Positions 26,303-38,741 of a DNA stretch of 64,000 nucleotides are shown here, piece after piece. Made by a program: the position numbers and the translations under genes. Each line of letters opens with the position of its first letter. Position 1 is the stretch's first letter. The stretch covers positions 620,001 to 684,000 of the forward strand of contig NZ_JAUQYP010000001.1 of NCBI RefSeq assembly GCF_030586465.1, given 5' to 3'. The notes under the pieces were generated by a model, which had not been told where the DNA came from, did no database searches, and was given only the letters and a program-made list of their open reading frames with translations. This DNA is from Actinotalea lenta. GTDB taxonomy: Bacteria > Actinomycetota > Actinomycetes > Actinomycetales > Cellulomonadaceae.

Positions 26303-26554
26303 GTGCCCGAGTCGAGGTCGCGCAAGAAGAAGGCGTACACACCGCCGCCCGCCACGCCGCGCGCCAAGCAGGAGGGCAACCCACGGTGGCTCGTCCCTGT
26401 CATGGTCGGCCTGCTCGTGCTCGGTTTGCTGTGGGTGGTGGTCACGTACCTCTCCGGGGCCCAGTTCCCGGTTCCCGGCCTCCAGAACTGGAACCTCGCG
26501 ATCGGCTTCGCGCTCATCATCGCCGGGTTCATCCTGACGACCCGCTGGCGCTGA
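26303..26554 (+). CDS. crgA: Cell division protein CrgA
   Basis: The 83-residue protein has a basic N-terminus (PESRSRKKKAYTPPP) and two membrane helices (about 30-50 and 64-78), ending in TTRWR. These are the length and layout of CrgA, an actinobacterial division regulator that interacts with FtsZ, FtsQ, FtsI and CwsA at the septum. The GTG at 26303 follows an ideal AGGAGGAG site. The neighbours (DUF881, amidotransferase, pknB cluster, cyclophilin) are in the order known from mycobacteria. Confidence 0.93.
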   Translation: MPESRSRKKKAYTPPPATPRAKQEGNPRWLVPVMVGLLVLGLLWVVVTYLSGAQFPVPGLQNWNLAIGFALIIAGFILTTRWR

Positions 26555-27091
26555 CGACCAGCGTCCTCAACCCAGCGCGGCACTGACGGTCGGCTGCTCG
26601 CACGCTCCGCAGCGCCGGCACCCGACGCCGTCTACGCCCGCCGGCGCGAGTTGTCGCACCCTCACACCCCGCCGACCGGCGCACATCCACGCGAGGGGGG
26701 CACCTGCAGGCGCACCACTGGCCTGGATGTGCACCACCCGGACGACGACCGCCATCGACGACCCTGTTCTCCCCAGGGGTGCACAAGGTTGTGGATAACT
26801 ACAGCGGTGTAATTCCACAGTTGTGAGGAATCCTGGGGACAATGGAGCACTGCGGAGCGGGGTAGGAGCCGGCACGACCGCGAGCAAGCGCTCACCGAGC
26901 TACGCGAGCGATCGGTCGCGACCACGATGGGGTCAGCGCCGAGCACGACTTCCTCGCCACGTGGCCGGACCGTCCAGGCATGCGCCACATGGCGATCTGG
27001 GAGGTCACAGCGAGCGGGCAGGGACCAGAGGCAGCTGGAGGCAGGACCGCCCGGCACGTGCTCGGCTGAGCTGCACCGGAGCGCCCCGGAC
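26555..27091. other. Gene-free 537-bp stretch between crgA and the rhomboid gene
   Basis: No credible gene was seen; both flanking genes point into it. It holds an inverted repeat GCACATCCA (26681-26689)/TGGATGTGC (26724-26732) and, at 26790-26819, a nested dyad in which TGTGGA...TCCACA encloses TACA-GCGG-TGTA. The left arm of that dyad is the DnaA-box consensus TTATCCACA on the minus strand. It could hold a small RNA, a DnaA-binding site or terminators. Confidence 0.5.
26790..26798 (-). promoter_or_regulatory. Consensus DnaA box TTATCCACA outside oriC
   Basis: TGTGGATAA on the plus strand is the exact reverse complement of TTATCCACA, the classical DnaA box. It lies about 14 kb left of the origin and is the left arm of an imperfect dyad ending TTCCACAG at 26820. 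Confidence 0.5.
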
Positions 27092-27937
27092 CTAGGCGGA
27101 CGCGAGCTTCGTCGTGACGAGCAGCACCAGCACCGCGACGACGACGACGGGTGCGAGCACGGAGGCCAGGGTTCGCAGGTTCTTCGGAGCGTAGGCGTAC
27201 GCGAGCCCCAGGACGAGACCGGTGAGCAGGCCGCCGAGGTGCGCCTGCCAGGCGATGTTCGGGATCACGAACCCGAGCACCGCGTTGAGCACCAGGATCG
27301 CGACGATCCCCGAGGCGCTCCGCCCGAGCCGGCGCAGCACCACGAGGATGATCCCGAACAGCCCGAACACCGCGCCGGAGGCCCCGTAGACCCAGCCACC
27401 CCAGGCCCGCGACGCGGGGTCGATCATGACCAGGTACACGACGCTGCCGCCGAGCGCGGAGACCAGGTACGCGGTGAGGAACCGCCATCGCCCAAGCGCG
27501 TTCTCCAAGAACTGCCCAAGGATCCACAGGGCGTACATGTTGAAGCCGATGTGCAGCAGCCCGCCGTGCAGGAACGCCGACGTCAGCATCGTCCACGGCT
27601 CGCCGGCCGCCCGTGCCGGCACGAGGACCCACTGGTAGGTCCACGCCATGCCCAGGGCCTGCTGCAGGAGGAAGACCACGACATTGATCCCGATGAGGGT
27701 GTACGTGATCACGGGTGCGCCCTGCCGGAGCGGGGCCCCGAACGCGGTGCGGGCCTGCGGGGCGCGCTGACCGGCCTCGCGCACGCAGTCGACACAGTGC
27801 ACCCCGACAGCCGCAGGGCGCTGGCACTCCGGGCACACCGGACGCCCGCACCGCTGGCACCGGACGTAGGAGACCCGGTCGGGGTGGCGCGGGCAGACCG
27901 GGACCTCGCCGGGCCCCGGTCCGGTGGGCTGGGTCAT
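27092..27937 (-). CDS. Rhomboid family intramembrane serine protease with N-terminal zinc ribbon
   Basis: The 281-residue protein begins with a zinc-binding module of the B-box type (Cys15, His18, Cys27, Cys30, Cys35, Cys38, His47, Cys48, Cys51). Six or seven membrane helices follow from about residue 76. Rhomboid motifs are present: HGGLLHIGFNMYAL (His124, His129, Asn133), the catalytic Ser187 in GASG and His233 in AHLGG. It should cut membrane proteins within the bilayer; substrates are unknown. The ATG at 27937 is taken because the zinc module starts directly after. It lies 10 nt after the stop of the cyclophilin gene on the same strand. Confidence 0.9.
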   Translation of the reverse strand: MTQPTGPGPGEVPVCPRHPDRVSYVRCQRCGRPVCPECQRPAAVGVHCVDCVREAGQRAPQARTAFGAPLRQGAPVITYTLIGINVVVFLLQQALGMAWTYQWVLVPARAAGEPWTMLTSAFLHGGLLHIGFNMYALWILGQFLENALGRWRFLTAYLVSALGGSVVYLVMIDPASRAWGGWVYGASGAVFGLFGIILVVLRRLGRSASGIVAILVLNAVLGFVIPNIAWQAHLGGLLTGLVLGLAYAYAPKNLRTLASVLAPVVVVAVLVLLVTTKLASA

Positions 27938-27947
27938 CGGGGGCCGG

Positions 27948-28487
27948 TCACTCCTCGACGTCGACCGACTGCAGCACCACGTCCGACAGCGGCCGGTCCT
28001 GCCGTCCGGTGGGTGTGGTGGCGATCGCGTCGACCACGGCACGGCTCTCGTCGTCGGCAACCTTGCCGAAGATGGTGTGCTTGCCGTTCAGGTGCGGGGT
28101 GTTCACGACGGTGATGAAGAACTGCGACCCGTTGGTGCCACCGACCTTCCCGGTGACCGGGTCGCGCCGCACCCCGGCGTTGGCCATGGCCAGCAGGTAG
28201 GGCTCGGAGAACTGCAGCTCTGGGTGGATCTCGTCGTCGAACGTGTAGCCCGGGCCGCCGATGCCCTGCCCCAGCGGGTCGCCACCCTGGATCATGAAGC
28301 CGTCGATCACGCGGTGGAAGATCACGTTGGAGTACAGCGGGTCGGTGCGTGTCTCACCCGTGGAGGGGTCGGTCCACTCCTGGGTCCCGGTGGCCAGACC
28401 GACGAAGTTCCGGACGGTCTTGGGCGCGTGGTTGGGGTAGAGCTCGACCCGGATGTCTCCGGCGGACGTGTGCAAGGTGGCGAACAT
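27948..28487 (-). CDS. ppiA: Cyclophilin-type peptidylprolyl isomerase
   Basis: The 179-residue soluble protein has all cyclophilin A signatures: VIFHRVIDGFMIQGGDP, AMANAG, GSQFFIT and HTIFGKV. It catalyses cis-trans isomerisation of X-Pro bonds during protein folding in the cytoplasm. The length fits the actinobacterial cyclophilin group. The ATG at 28487 has AAGGA 8 nt upstream. It is cotranscribed with the rhomboid gene 10 nt downstream and divergent from the 11-mer repeat gene. Confidence 0.95.
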   Translation of the reverse strand: MFATLHTSAGDIRVELYPNHAPKTVRNFVGLATGTQEWTDPSTGETRTDPLYSNVIFHRVIDGFMIQGGDPLGQGIGGPGYTFDDEIHPELQFSEPYLLAMANAGVRRDPVTGKVGGTNGSQFFITVVNTPHLNGKHTIFGKVADDESRAVVDAIATTPTGRQDRPLSDVVLQSVDVEE

Positions 28488-28595
28488 GGCCCAATCCTTG
28501 CACGGAGGCCGCGCACGGCCACGCCAGGGGTGGCAGCATGGTCGAAAAGGTCTGGGCGCTGCGCGACCGGACCGCATGACGACAGGAGAGCCGAG

Positions 28596-29780
28596 ATGTT
28601 CGCACGCTTCCGCCGCTCCGCTGCCCCGCTCGACTCGGAGCGGCTCAAGGGCCAGGTCGCCGAGATCGGAGCCGCCCTGTCCGACGCGTCCGCGCACGGG
28701 GCCCACGTCGCCGGCGAGCTGGCCTGCCAGGCCCGCCGCTGGGCGGCGCCCCGCAGCAAGGACGCCCTCGAGTGGGCAGCACCCCGAGCCAAGGAGGCAG
28801 CAGTGCACGCCAAGGACTGGGCCACCCCGCGAGCCAAGGACGCGGCAGCGTGGGCAGCACCCCGAGCCAAGGACGCCGCCGAGCACGCCAAGGACTGGGC
28901 CACCCCGCGGGTGGAGACCGCCGTGGAGTGGGCCACCCCGCGAGCCAAGGACGCGGCAGCGTGGGCAGCACCCCGAGCCAAGGACGCCGCGGCGCACGCG
29001 GCCGAGGCAGCCGAGAACGCGGCCGAATGGGCGTCCCCCCGCGTCGAGGCCGCCGTCGCCTGGGCCACGCCGCGCGTGGAGAAGGCGCTGCGGGAAGCGG
29101 CCGAGAAGGCCGGTCCGCGCGTCGAGCGCGCTGCAGGCAAGGCCGTGCCCCTGGTGGACGTCGCACATGACAGGTTCGTCGACGAGGTCCTGCCCCGCGT
29201 GGCCGCGGTGGTGAGCACGGCGATGGCGGCGGCCGCCGAGGAGGCGGACCGGTTCCGCGACGTGGCGACCGGGAAGCTCAGCGAGGTCGCCCACCTGGAG
29301 CCGCCGAAGGCACCGAAGTCGCACCGGTTCGCGAAGGTGTTCTGGACGGTGACCGGGATCGCCGCGGCCGGGGCCGCAGTCGCCGCCTGGCAGAAGAGCA
29401 AGCCCGCCAGCGACCCGTGGGCGGAGCAGCCGTGGGAGCCGGCCGAGCCGGCCGAGCGGATCAAGCAGCGCACCGCAGAAGCCCGCGGCATGGTCTCGGA
29501 CGTGCGTCACGAGCTCGAGGACGCCGCCGAGGTCGTCGGCGAGCGCGCCGGCGAGACCGTGGCCCGTACGCGCAGTGCCACGGAGAAGGCCCGCCAGGCG
29601 GCCCAGGACGCGACCGAGAAGGCCCGCCACGCGGCACACGACGCCACGGACAAGGCCCGCGGGGCCGCCGACCGCGGCGTGGGCAAGGCCCAGGAGGAGG
29701 CGGAGGAAGCCGCCGAGGCAGCCGAGCAGAAGATCGACGAGGCCGCAGACGAGGTCCAGAAGAAGACCGACGGCGACTGA
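28596..29780 (+). CDS. Membrane protein with tandem 11-residue amphipathic repeats
   Basis: The 394-residue protein is not a recognised family. Residues 49-170 contain nine WA[ATS]PR units with Trp at 49, 60, 75, 86, 101, 112, 123, 145 and 156. The spacings are 11, 15, 11, 15, 11, 11, 22 and 11, so the unit is an 11-mer (WAxPRxKxAAx) with HAKD insertions. One membrane helix lies at 248-265. A second set of 11-mers follows at 329-361 (TEKARQAAQDA, TEKARHAAHDA, TDKARGAADRG), close to LEA-type repeats, then an acidic coiled coil. AGGAGAG precedes the ATG. It may coat or tether membranes or protect under stress; this is inference. Confidence 0.75.
   Translation: MFARFRRSAAPLDSERLKGQVAEIGAALSDASAHGAHVAGELACQARRWAAPRSKDALEWAAPRAKEAAVHAKDWATPRAKDAAAWAAPRAKDAAEHAKDWATPRVETAVEWATPRAKDAAAWAAPRAKDAAAHAAEAAENAAEWASPRVEAAVAWATPRVEKALREAAEKAGPRVERAAGKAVPLVDVAHDRFVDEVLPRVAAVVSTAMAAAAEEADRFRDVATGKLSEVAHLEPPKAPKSHRFAKVFWTVTGIAAAGAAVAAWQKSKPASDPWAEQPWEPAEPAERIKQRTAEARGMVSDVRHELEDAAEVVGERAGETVARTRSATEKARQAAQDATEKARHAAHDATDKARGAADRGVGKAQEEAEEAAEAAEQKIDEAADEVQKKTDGD
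28818..28879 (+). repeat. 62-bp perfect direct repeat, copy 1
   Basis: This stretch is identical to 28929-28990, 111 bp (37 codons) further on, inside the 11-mer repeat gene. Exact identity at DNA level points to a recent internal duplication or to gene conversion. Confidence 0.85.
28929..28990 (+). repeat. 62-bp perfect direct repeat, copy 2
   Basis: Identical to 28818-28879. Both copies encode WATPRAKDAAAWAAPRAKDA; copy number may vary between strains. Confidence 0.85.
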
Positions 29781-29788
29781 CGGACGCA

Positions 29789-29831
29789 CGACGAGGGCCG
29801 GTCCCGGGTACCCCGGGACCGGCCCTCGTCG
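29789..29831. terminator. Very strong hairpin terminator after the 11-mer repeat gene
   Basis: A perfect 20-bp stem (29789-29808 with 29812-29831) closes a 3-nt TAC loop, 8 nt after the stop codon. There is no T-run, as is usual for actinobacteria. It insulates the repeat gene from the secreted-protein gene downstream. Confidence 0.85.
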
Positions 29832-29980
29832 CATGCCGTCGCGGTGGGGGGCGGAACGGCACTGGTGGGCATCGCGGCGGCCGCCTATGCAGAAAGACAG
29901 CACCACCAGACGGGGCCGTGGGATTCCTGCGGGGCTTCCCGAGGGCTCGACGGCTCCGATCGTGTCCTGGGGAGGATGAG

Positions 29981-30847
29981 ATGAGGAGATCTCTGAGGCG
30001 GGGACTGGGGTTGTTCGCCGGCACGGCGGCGCTGCTCGCCATGACGGTGACCGGGGCCATGGCGGCACAGGGGCCACCACCCGGCAAGGGCCACGGGGGC
30101 GGGGAGACCACGCTCAGCAACAACCTGTCGGTGCCGACGATCATGGTCGGCGGCGGGTTCACCAACGTCAGCTGCCCCGCCGGAACGGCCGGTGACCTCG
30201 TCGTGCCGACGGGCGAGCCTTCGACCGGCTACCCGATCGATCCCGCCGCGTACTACTACGTGCAAGGCCTCAACGCCTGGCAGGCGCAGTGCATCACGGC
30301 AACCTCGGCGAGCGCCAAGGCCGCCTGGGGCGCCAACCTGACCGGGGACGCGTCGCTGACCACCAACAGCCCGATCCGGGTCGAGCTCGGTCTGTACAAC
30401 GCGGACGTCACCGCGCCGGACCTGGAGGGCTACAGCGTGGTCAAGCTGAACACAAACGCCCTCGACCGCGAGTCCCCGTACGGGACTCTGGCGACGGGCT
30501 CGGCCGACACCGGCTTCTCGGCCGTCCCGACCACCTTCACGGCCACCCAGCAGCGGGTGTACGACGCCGGGGTCACGTTCAGCGTCCAGCACGAGGGCAC
30601 CAGCACCTTCGTGGTCCCGGAGGGGACTCCGGCGACCGCTGAGATCAACGCGACGGGCACGGTGGTGTACGGCTACAACCTGCGTGTGACCGATGAGGGG
30701 AAGTACACCATCACCTTCACCGTCCCCACGGTGACCCTGACAGGAACCGACGCGGGCTCCTACACGGACCACTCGGTCTCGTTGTCCATCACCGTCGCCG
30801 GTAGCCGCGGCGGCGGCAGCCATGGGGGCCACGGACCGGGCCGCTGA
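29981..30847 (+). CDS. Secreted protein of unknown function with Gly/His-rich tail
   Basis: The 288-residue protein has a Sec signal peptide (basic RRSLRRG start, hydrophobic core, AMA cleavage site before Ala29). A low-complexity PPPGKGHGGGE segment precedes a beta-rich domain (45-270) with two cysteines, Cys65 and Cys104, that could form a disulfide. Tyr/Thr/Val-rich strands such as KYTITFTVPTVTLTG are typical of extracellular beta-sandwich folds. The C-terminus is GGGSHGGHGPGR, which might bind metal. No sorting signal or catalytic motif was recognised. GGAGGAT precedes the ATG. It is a free-standing gene between a strong terminator and tRNA-Ala. Confidence 0.75.
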   Translation: MRRSLRRGLGLFAGTAALLAMTVTGAMAAQGPPPGKGHGGGETTLSNNLSVPTIMVGGGFTNVSCPAGTAGDLVVPTGEPSTGYPIDPAAYYYVQGLNAWQAQCITATSASAKAAWGANLTGDASLTTNSPIRVELGLYNADVTAPDLEGYSVVKLNTNALDRESPYGTLATGSADTGFSAVPTTFTATQQRVYDAGVTFSVQHEGTSTFVVPEGTPATAEINATGTVVYGYNLRVTDEGKYTITFTVPTVTLTGTDAGSYTDHSVSLSITVAGSRGGGSHGGHGPGR

Positions 30848-30902
30848 CGTCTCGACCGCGCTCACCCAGCGGTGGGGGGACACCTGACGGCACGGGAAGA
30901 GC

Positions 30903-30930
30903 GGCGGCTCGCTGGTCGCGAGACGCCGCC
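30903..30930 (-). terminator. Terminator of the tRNA-Ala transcript
   Basis: GGCGGC (30903-30908) pairs with GCCGCC (30925-30930), and inside it TCGC pairs with GCGA around a 5-nt loop. It starts 6 nt past the 3' end of tRNA-Ala on the minus strand. Confidence 0.5.
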
Positions 30931-30935
30931 TCGGG

Positions 30936-31008
30936 TGGAGCCAAGGGGACTCGAACCCCTAACCCCCTGCTTGCAAAGCAGGTGCGCTACCAATTGCGCC
31001 ATGGCCCC
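30936..31008 (-). tRNA. tRNA-Ala (anticodon TGC)
   Basis: The 73-nt tRNA has acceptor arms GGGGCCA/TGGCTCC with the G3-U70 pair that defines alanine identity. The anticodon stem CCTGC/GCAGG encloses TTTGCAA, giving anticodon UGC. The T-arm GGGGTTCGAGTCCCC is intact; CCA is not encoded. It follows tRNA-Ile and gyrA on the same strand, as in many actinobacteria. Confidence 0.96.
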
Positions 31009-31058
31009 GCTGCGGCGCGTCGCCGCGTCCCGGTCGGTGCGAGCCGCCCGGCCCATGC

Positions 31059-31178
31059 TCAGCTGACGGGGTCGGTGACCTCGGCCCACAGATCCCGCTC
31101 GTCGTGGTCCTCGGCGTAGGTGCGCCACGCGGCGTACAGGGCGCCGGCCACGATGGCGAGAACGAGCAACTTCTTCAT
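31059..31178 (-). CDS. DLW-39 family mini-protein
   Basis: This 39-residue product lies between tRNA-Ile and tRNA-Ala. It has a basic start MKKLLVLAIVAGALYAAWR forming one short membrane helix, then an acidic tail with ERDLWAEVTDPV, which carries the DLW motif and the exact length that name the family. The ATG at 31178 has GGAGG upstream. The protein is small, conserved next to gyrA in actinobacteria, and of unknown function; it is probably inserted in the membrane with the acidic tail in the cytoplasm. Confidence 0.88.
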   Translation of the reverse strand: MKKLLVLAIVAGALYAAWRTYAEDHDERDLWAEVTDPVS

Positions 31179-31204
31179 GGGTGCGTCCTCCAGGGACGGG
31201 GGAG

Positions 31205-31278
31205 TGGGCCTAAGAGGACTTGAACCTCTGACCTCTTCCTTATCAGGGAAGCGCTCTAACCGTCTGAGCTATAGGCCC
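31205..31278 (-). tRNA. tRNA-Ile (anticodon GAT)
   Basis: The 74-nt tRNA has fully paired acceptor arms GGGCCTA/TAGGCCC with A as discriminator. The anticodon stem CTTCC/GGAAG encloses CTGATAA, giving GAU, which reads the common isoleucine codons. The T-arm AGAGGTTCAAGTCCTCT is intact. It lies just downstream of the DUF3566 gene on the same strand. Confidence 0.96.
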
Positions 31279-31331
31279 GTGCGACGGACGAGACTACCAA
31301 GTCCCGGGGAGTGCTCCCAACTTCGACGGCA

Positions 31332-31945
31332 TCAGTCGTCGGTCAAGGTCAGGTGCAGACCCCCGACTAGCGCGGCGACGATGTTGTACAGGAACGCCAT
31401 GATCGTGCTGAGGGCCGTCAGCAGCACCACGTCGACCACCGCGATGAGGGTCGCCAGGGAGATCACCCGGGAGAACGAGGCGATCTGCAGGACCGAGTCG
31501 TAGCTCGGGTTGCTGACCAGCTGGCCGATCATGTCGTTGGCGGTCGTGAAGACCGCCATCTTGTTCAGCGTCTGCCACACCACGGCCGCCGCGATGACGA
31601 TCATGATCCCCACTGCGACCGAGAGCAGGAACGACAGCTTCATGACGGACCACGGGTCGATGCGGGACACGGACAGTCGCGCCCGCCGCGGTGCAGCGTC
31701 CGGGGCCGACTCACGGGCCGGCTCGGGACGATCCGACGCCTCACCGTTCCGGGCCACCGCGCTGCGCGCGGAGCTGGCAGCGGCCCGCATCCGGTCACCG
31801 AGACTCGGGGTTCCCGTGGCCTCCTCGACGGGCGCATCGACGGGGACCGGATCGCCGCCAAGGCTGACCCGGCCGATCGTCGCCGAGGTCCGCTGCGGCG
31901 CGCCTGCGGGACGCTTCGGAGCGATCGACGGGGGCTTCTCGCTGC

Positions 31946-31949
<4 letters not shown>
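31332..31949 (-). CDS. DUF3566 domain-containing membrane protein
   Basis: The 205-residue protein has a disordered Pro/Ala/Arg-rich N-terminal half (1-85) and a C-terminal DUF3566 domain. The domain starts [21 protein letters not shown] and has a second helix around [21 protein letters not shown], ending with [10 protein letters not shown]. The family is found beside gyrA in actinobacteria and has no established role. Its ATG at 31949 overlaps the gyrA TGA (ATGA), so the two are translated together. Confidence 0.88.
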
Positions 31950-34582
<2,633 letters not shown>

Positions 34583-34659
34583 GCTCGTCCTCGTCTCTGC
34601 GTCCGGTCAGGGATGGCTGGTGGGTGTGCCGACGGCGGGCCGGCGGGCGCTCGGTCGCG

Positions 34660-36729
<2,070 letters not shown>

Positions 36730-36863
36730 TCACGATGCGGCGGCCGAGGTGAACGCTGGACGTTGCACCTGCGACCGCGGGACCCGGATCTGGCGACCGC
36801 GCCGACGACCGGCGATCCGGCCCGCCGACTCGCGAGCGCGCGAGTACCCGGACGTACCCCCGG

Positions 36864-36869
36864 AGTCTA
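36864..36869 (-). promoter_or_regulatory. gyrB: Candidate -10 of the gyrB promoter
   Basis: TAGACT on the minus strand lies 150 nt before the gyrB start in the 277-nt gap after the DUF721 gene. No good -35 is visible. The rest of the gap holds no gene. Confidence 0.3.
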
Positions 36870-36991
36870 CCCGTTGGCGGCCTTCACAGCCGCCTCGGCG
36901 CGTCCTGTGGACGATTCCAGGGGTCGGCGTAACACCAGGGGTGGCGTGGGGTCCCACAACGCGTCTGGAGGCCGTTACTGCCGATCGCGGC

Positions 36992-37555
36992 TCAGCCGTA
37001 GGTGTCGCGCGGACCTCGCCCGCGCACAGCACGGCGCCCGCGGCTCCACCTGGGGGCCGCAGGGCCCAGGACGCGCACCTCACGGACCACGTCCGCACCG
37101 AGCTCAGCGGCGAGCGTCGCCATCAGGTCGGGCACCAGGTGGGTGAGGTGGGTCGCCCACGTGGTGGAGTCGGTACGCACGACGAGCACGCCGTCGTCGA
37201 ACGTCTCGGGGACGCAGTGGTCCGCCACGGCGTCGCCCACGACGTCCCGCCAGCGTCCGATCACGCCCCCGACCGACAGCTCGGTGCTCCAGCCCCGCTC
37301 GAGCGCCAGCCGCTCGAGGGTCTCACCCACCGGCACAGGGTCGCGGCCGTCGCGACGAGCACCCGAGCGTTGCTCCCCCACGGTGCGCGCCGGAGCTCCG
37401 GGGCTGCCCGGACGTAGCCCGCGGGCCCGGGCAGCTGCCTTCGCCCGGTTCAGAGCCGCGCGTCCCACCTCCGTCGCCGGGGTGAGGCCCAGGCGCTCAG
37501 CAACGGGGACGGCACCGAGGTCGTCCTCCGCCGGCGAGCCCTCGTCAGGCCGCAT
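36992..37555 (-). CDS. DUF721 (DciA-like) domain-containing protein
   Basis: The 187-residue protein has a charged, disordered N-terminal part (1-85) and a C-terminal DUF721 domain with [20 protein letters not shown] and [20 protein letters not shown]721 includes DciA, which loads the replicative helicase in many bacteria. Its place between recF and gyrB in the origin cluster suits such a role, but this is inference. The ATG at 37555 overlaps the recF end by 11 nt, indicating coupling. Confidence 0.85.
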   Translation of the reverse strand: MRPDEGSPAEDDLGAVPVAERLGLTPATEVGRAALNRAKAAARARGLRPGSPGAPARTVGEQRSGARRDGRDPVPVGETLERLALERGWSTELSVGGVIGRWRDVVGDAVADHCVPETFDDGVLVVRTDSTTWATHLTHLVPDLMATLAAELGADVVREVRVLGPAAPRWSRGRRAVRGRGPRDTYG

Positions 37556-38729
37556 CGATCCGTCCGTCCACGACGGACAGTCTGGCCCCCACGAGCCGGT
37601 CGGGGACATCCTCGGACACGGCCGCGGTGACGATCACCTGCTCGGCCCGTGCCACCACGTCGGCGAGCCGGGTGCGGCGCCTGCTGTCCAGCTCGGCGAA
37701 CACGTCGTCCAGGATGAGCACGGGCTCGCTCCCCTCGTCCCAGCCGGCCATCCCGGGAAGGTCGGAGTCCTGGTCCACGCCGTGCGTCAGGAGCGTGTAC
37801 GAGGCCAGTCGCAGGGCGAGCGCGAACGACCAGGACTCCCCGTGGCTCGCGTAGCCCTTCGCAGGCAGGGCGCCGAGCTCGAGGACGAGGTCGTCACGGT
37901 GCGGCCCCACCAAGGTCACGCCGCGGTCGATCTCCTTGTCGCGCTGCTGGGCCATGCCGGCGATGAGCAGCTCGGTCAGCTCGGGGACCGATGCGCCCTC
38001 GTGCGGCACGCCGGCCGTCTCCGGTTCGATCGTGGAGCGATATCCGAGCACTGCCTCCCCAGGGGCATCACTGACCTGGGCATACGCCTCGGCCACGTGC
38101 GGGGCGAGCGCTCTGGTCAGGGCGATGCGCATGGCCAGGACCTGCGCGCCGAGCTCCGCCAACCGGGCGTCCCACACGTCGAGGGTGCGCAGGTCCGGCT
38201 GGTGGCGACCGCGTCGAGCGGCTGCGGCGGACTTCAGCAGCGCACCTCGCTGGCGGAGCACCCGCTCGTGGTCGGCGAGCACTCCGGCCATCCGGGGTGA
38301 GACCTGGACCGCGAGCTCGTCGAGGAATCGCCGCCGCCCGTCCGGGTCGCCCTTGACCAGCGCCAGGTCCTCTGGTGCGAAGGCCACGGTGCGCAGGATG
38401 CCGAGGACGTCCCTGGCACGGCGGGCCGGCGCGCGGTTCACCCGCGCCCGGTTCGCCTTGCCCGGGTTGATCTCGAGCTCGACCGTCGTGGATCGCTCTC
38501 CCTTGATCGCCTTGAGCCGGATGATCGCGCGCCCGGCACCGGCCCGGACCAGCGCGGAGTCCGAGGCCACCCGATGGGACGACAGGGTGGCGACGTAGCC
38601 GATCGCCTCGACCAGGTTCGTCTTTCCCTGGCCGTTCGGCCCCACCAGGGCGGTCACCCCCGGCCCGAGGCTCAGGTCCGCCTGCGGCCACGAGCGGAAG
38701 TCGGTGACCGAGAGTGCGCTGACGTGCAT
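37545..38729 (-). CDS. recF: DNA replication and repair protein RecF
   Basis: The 394-residue SMC-like ATPase has Walker [10 protein letters not shown] (30-38), a coiled middle region and Walker [15 protein letters not shown]. RecF helps load RecA at gapped DNA with RecO and RecR. The ATG at 38729 gives the usual start [14 protein letters not shown]. It lies 12 nt downstream of gnd and overlaps the DUF721 gene. Confidence 0.95.
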   Translation of the reverse strand: MHVSALSVTDFRSWPQADLSLGPGVTALVGPNGQGKTNLVEAIGYVATLSSHRVASDSALVRAGAGRAIIRLKAIKGERSTTVELEINPGKANRARVNRAPARRARDVLGILRTVAFAPEDLALVKGDPDGRRRFLDELAVQVSPRMAGVLADHERVLRQRGALLKSAAAARRGRHQPDLRTLDVWDARLAELGAQVLAMRIALTRALAPHVAEAYAQVSDAPGEAVLGYRSTIEPETAGVPHEGASVPELTELLIAGMAQQRDKEIDRGVTLVGPHRDDLVLELGALPAKGYASHGESWSFALALRLASYTLLTHGVDQDSDLPGMAGWDEGSEPVLILDDVFAELDSRRRTRLADVVARAEQVIVTAAVSEDVPDRLVGARLSVVDGRIDAA

Positions 38730-38741
38730 GACCGGGCGCGG

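Noticed and set aside
26567-26887. A 106-codon minus frame in the crgA-rhomboid spacer
   Set aside because: Its composition is not protein-like, it has no ribosome site, and it covers the DnaA-box dyad.
28749-29070. Repeats in the 11-mer gene as a CRISPR or insertion element
   Set aside because: The units are in frame, of 33 or 45 bp, with no unique spacers, and they encode regular amphipathic repeats.
29832-29980. Possible riboswitch in the leader of the secreted-protein gene
   Set aside because: Short inverted pieces (CTGGTG...CACCAG) exist, but no core of a known riboswitch class (c-di-GMP, c-di-AMP, cobalamin, SAM) could be matched.
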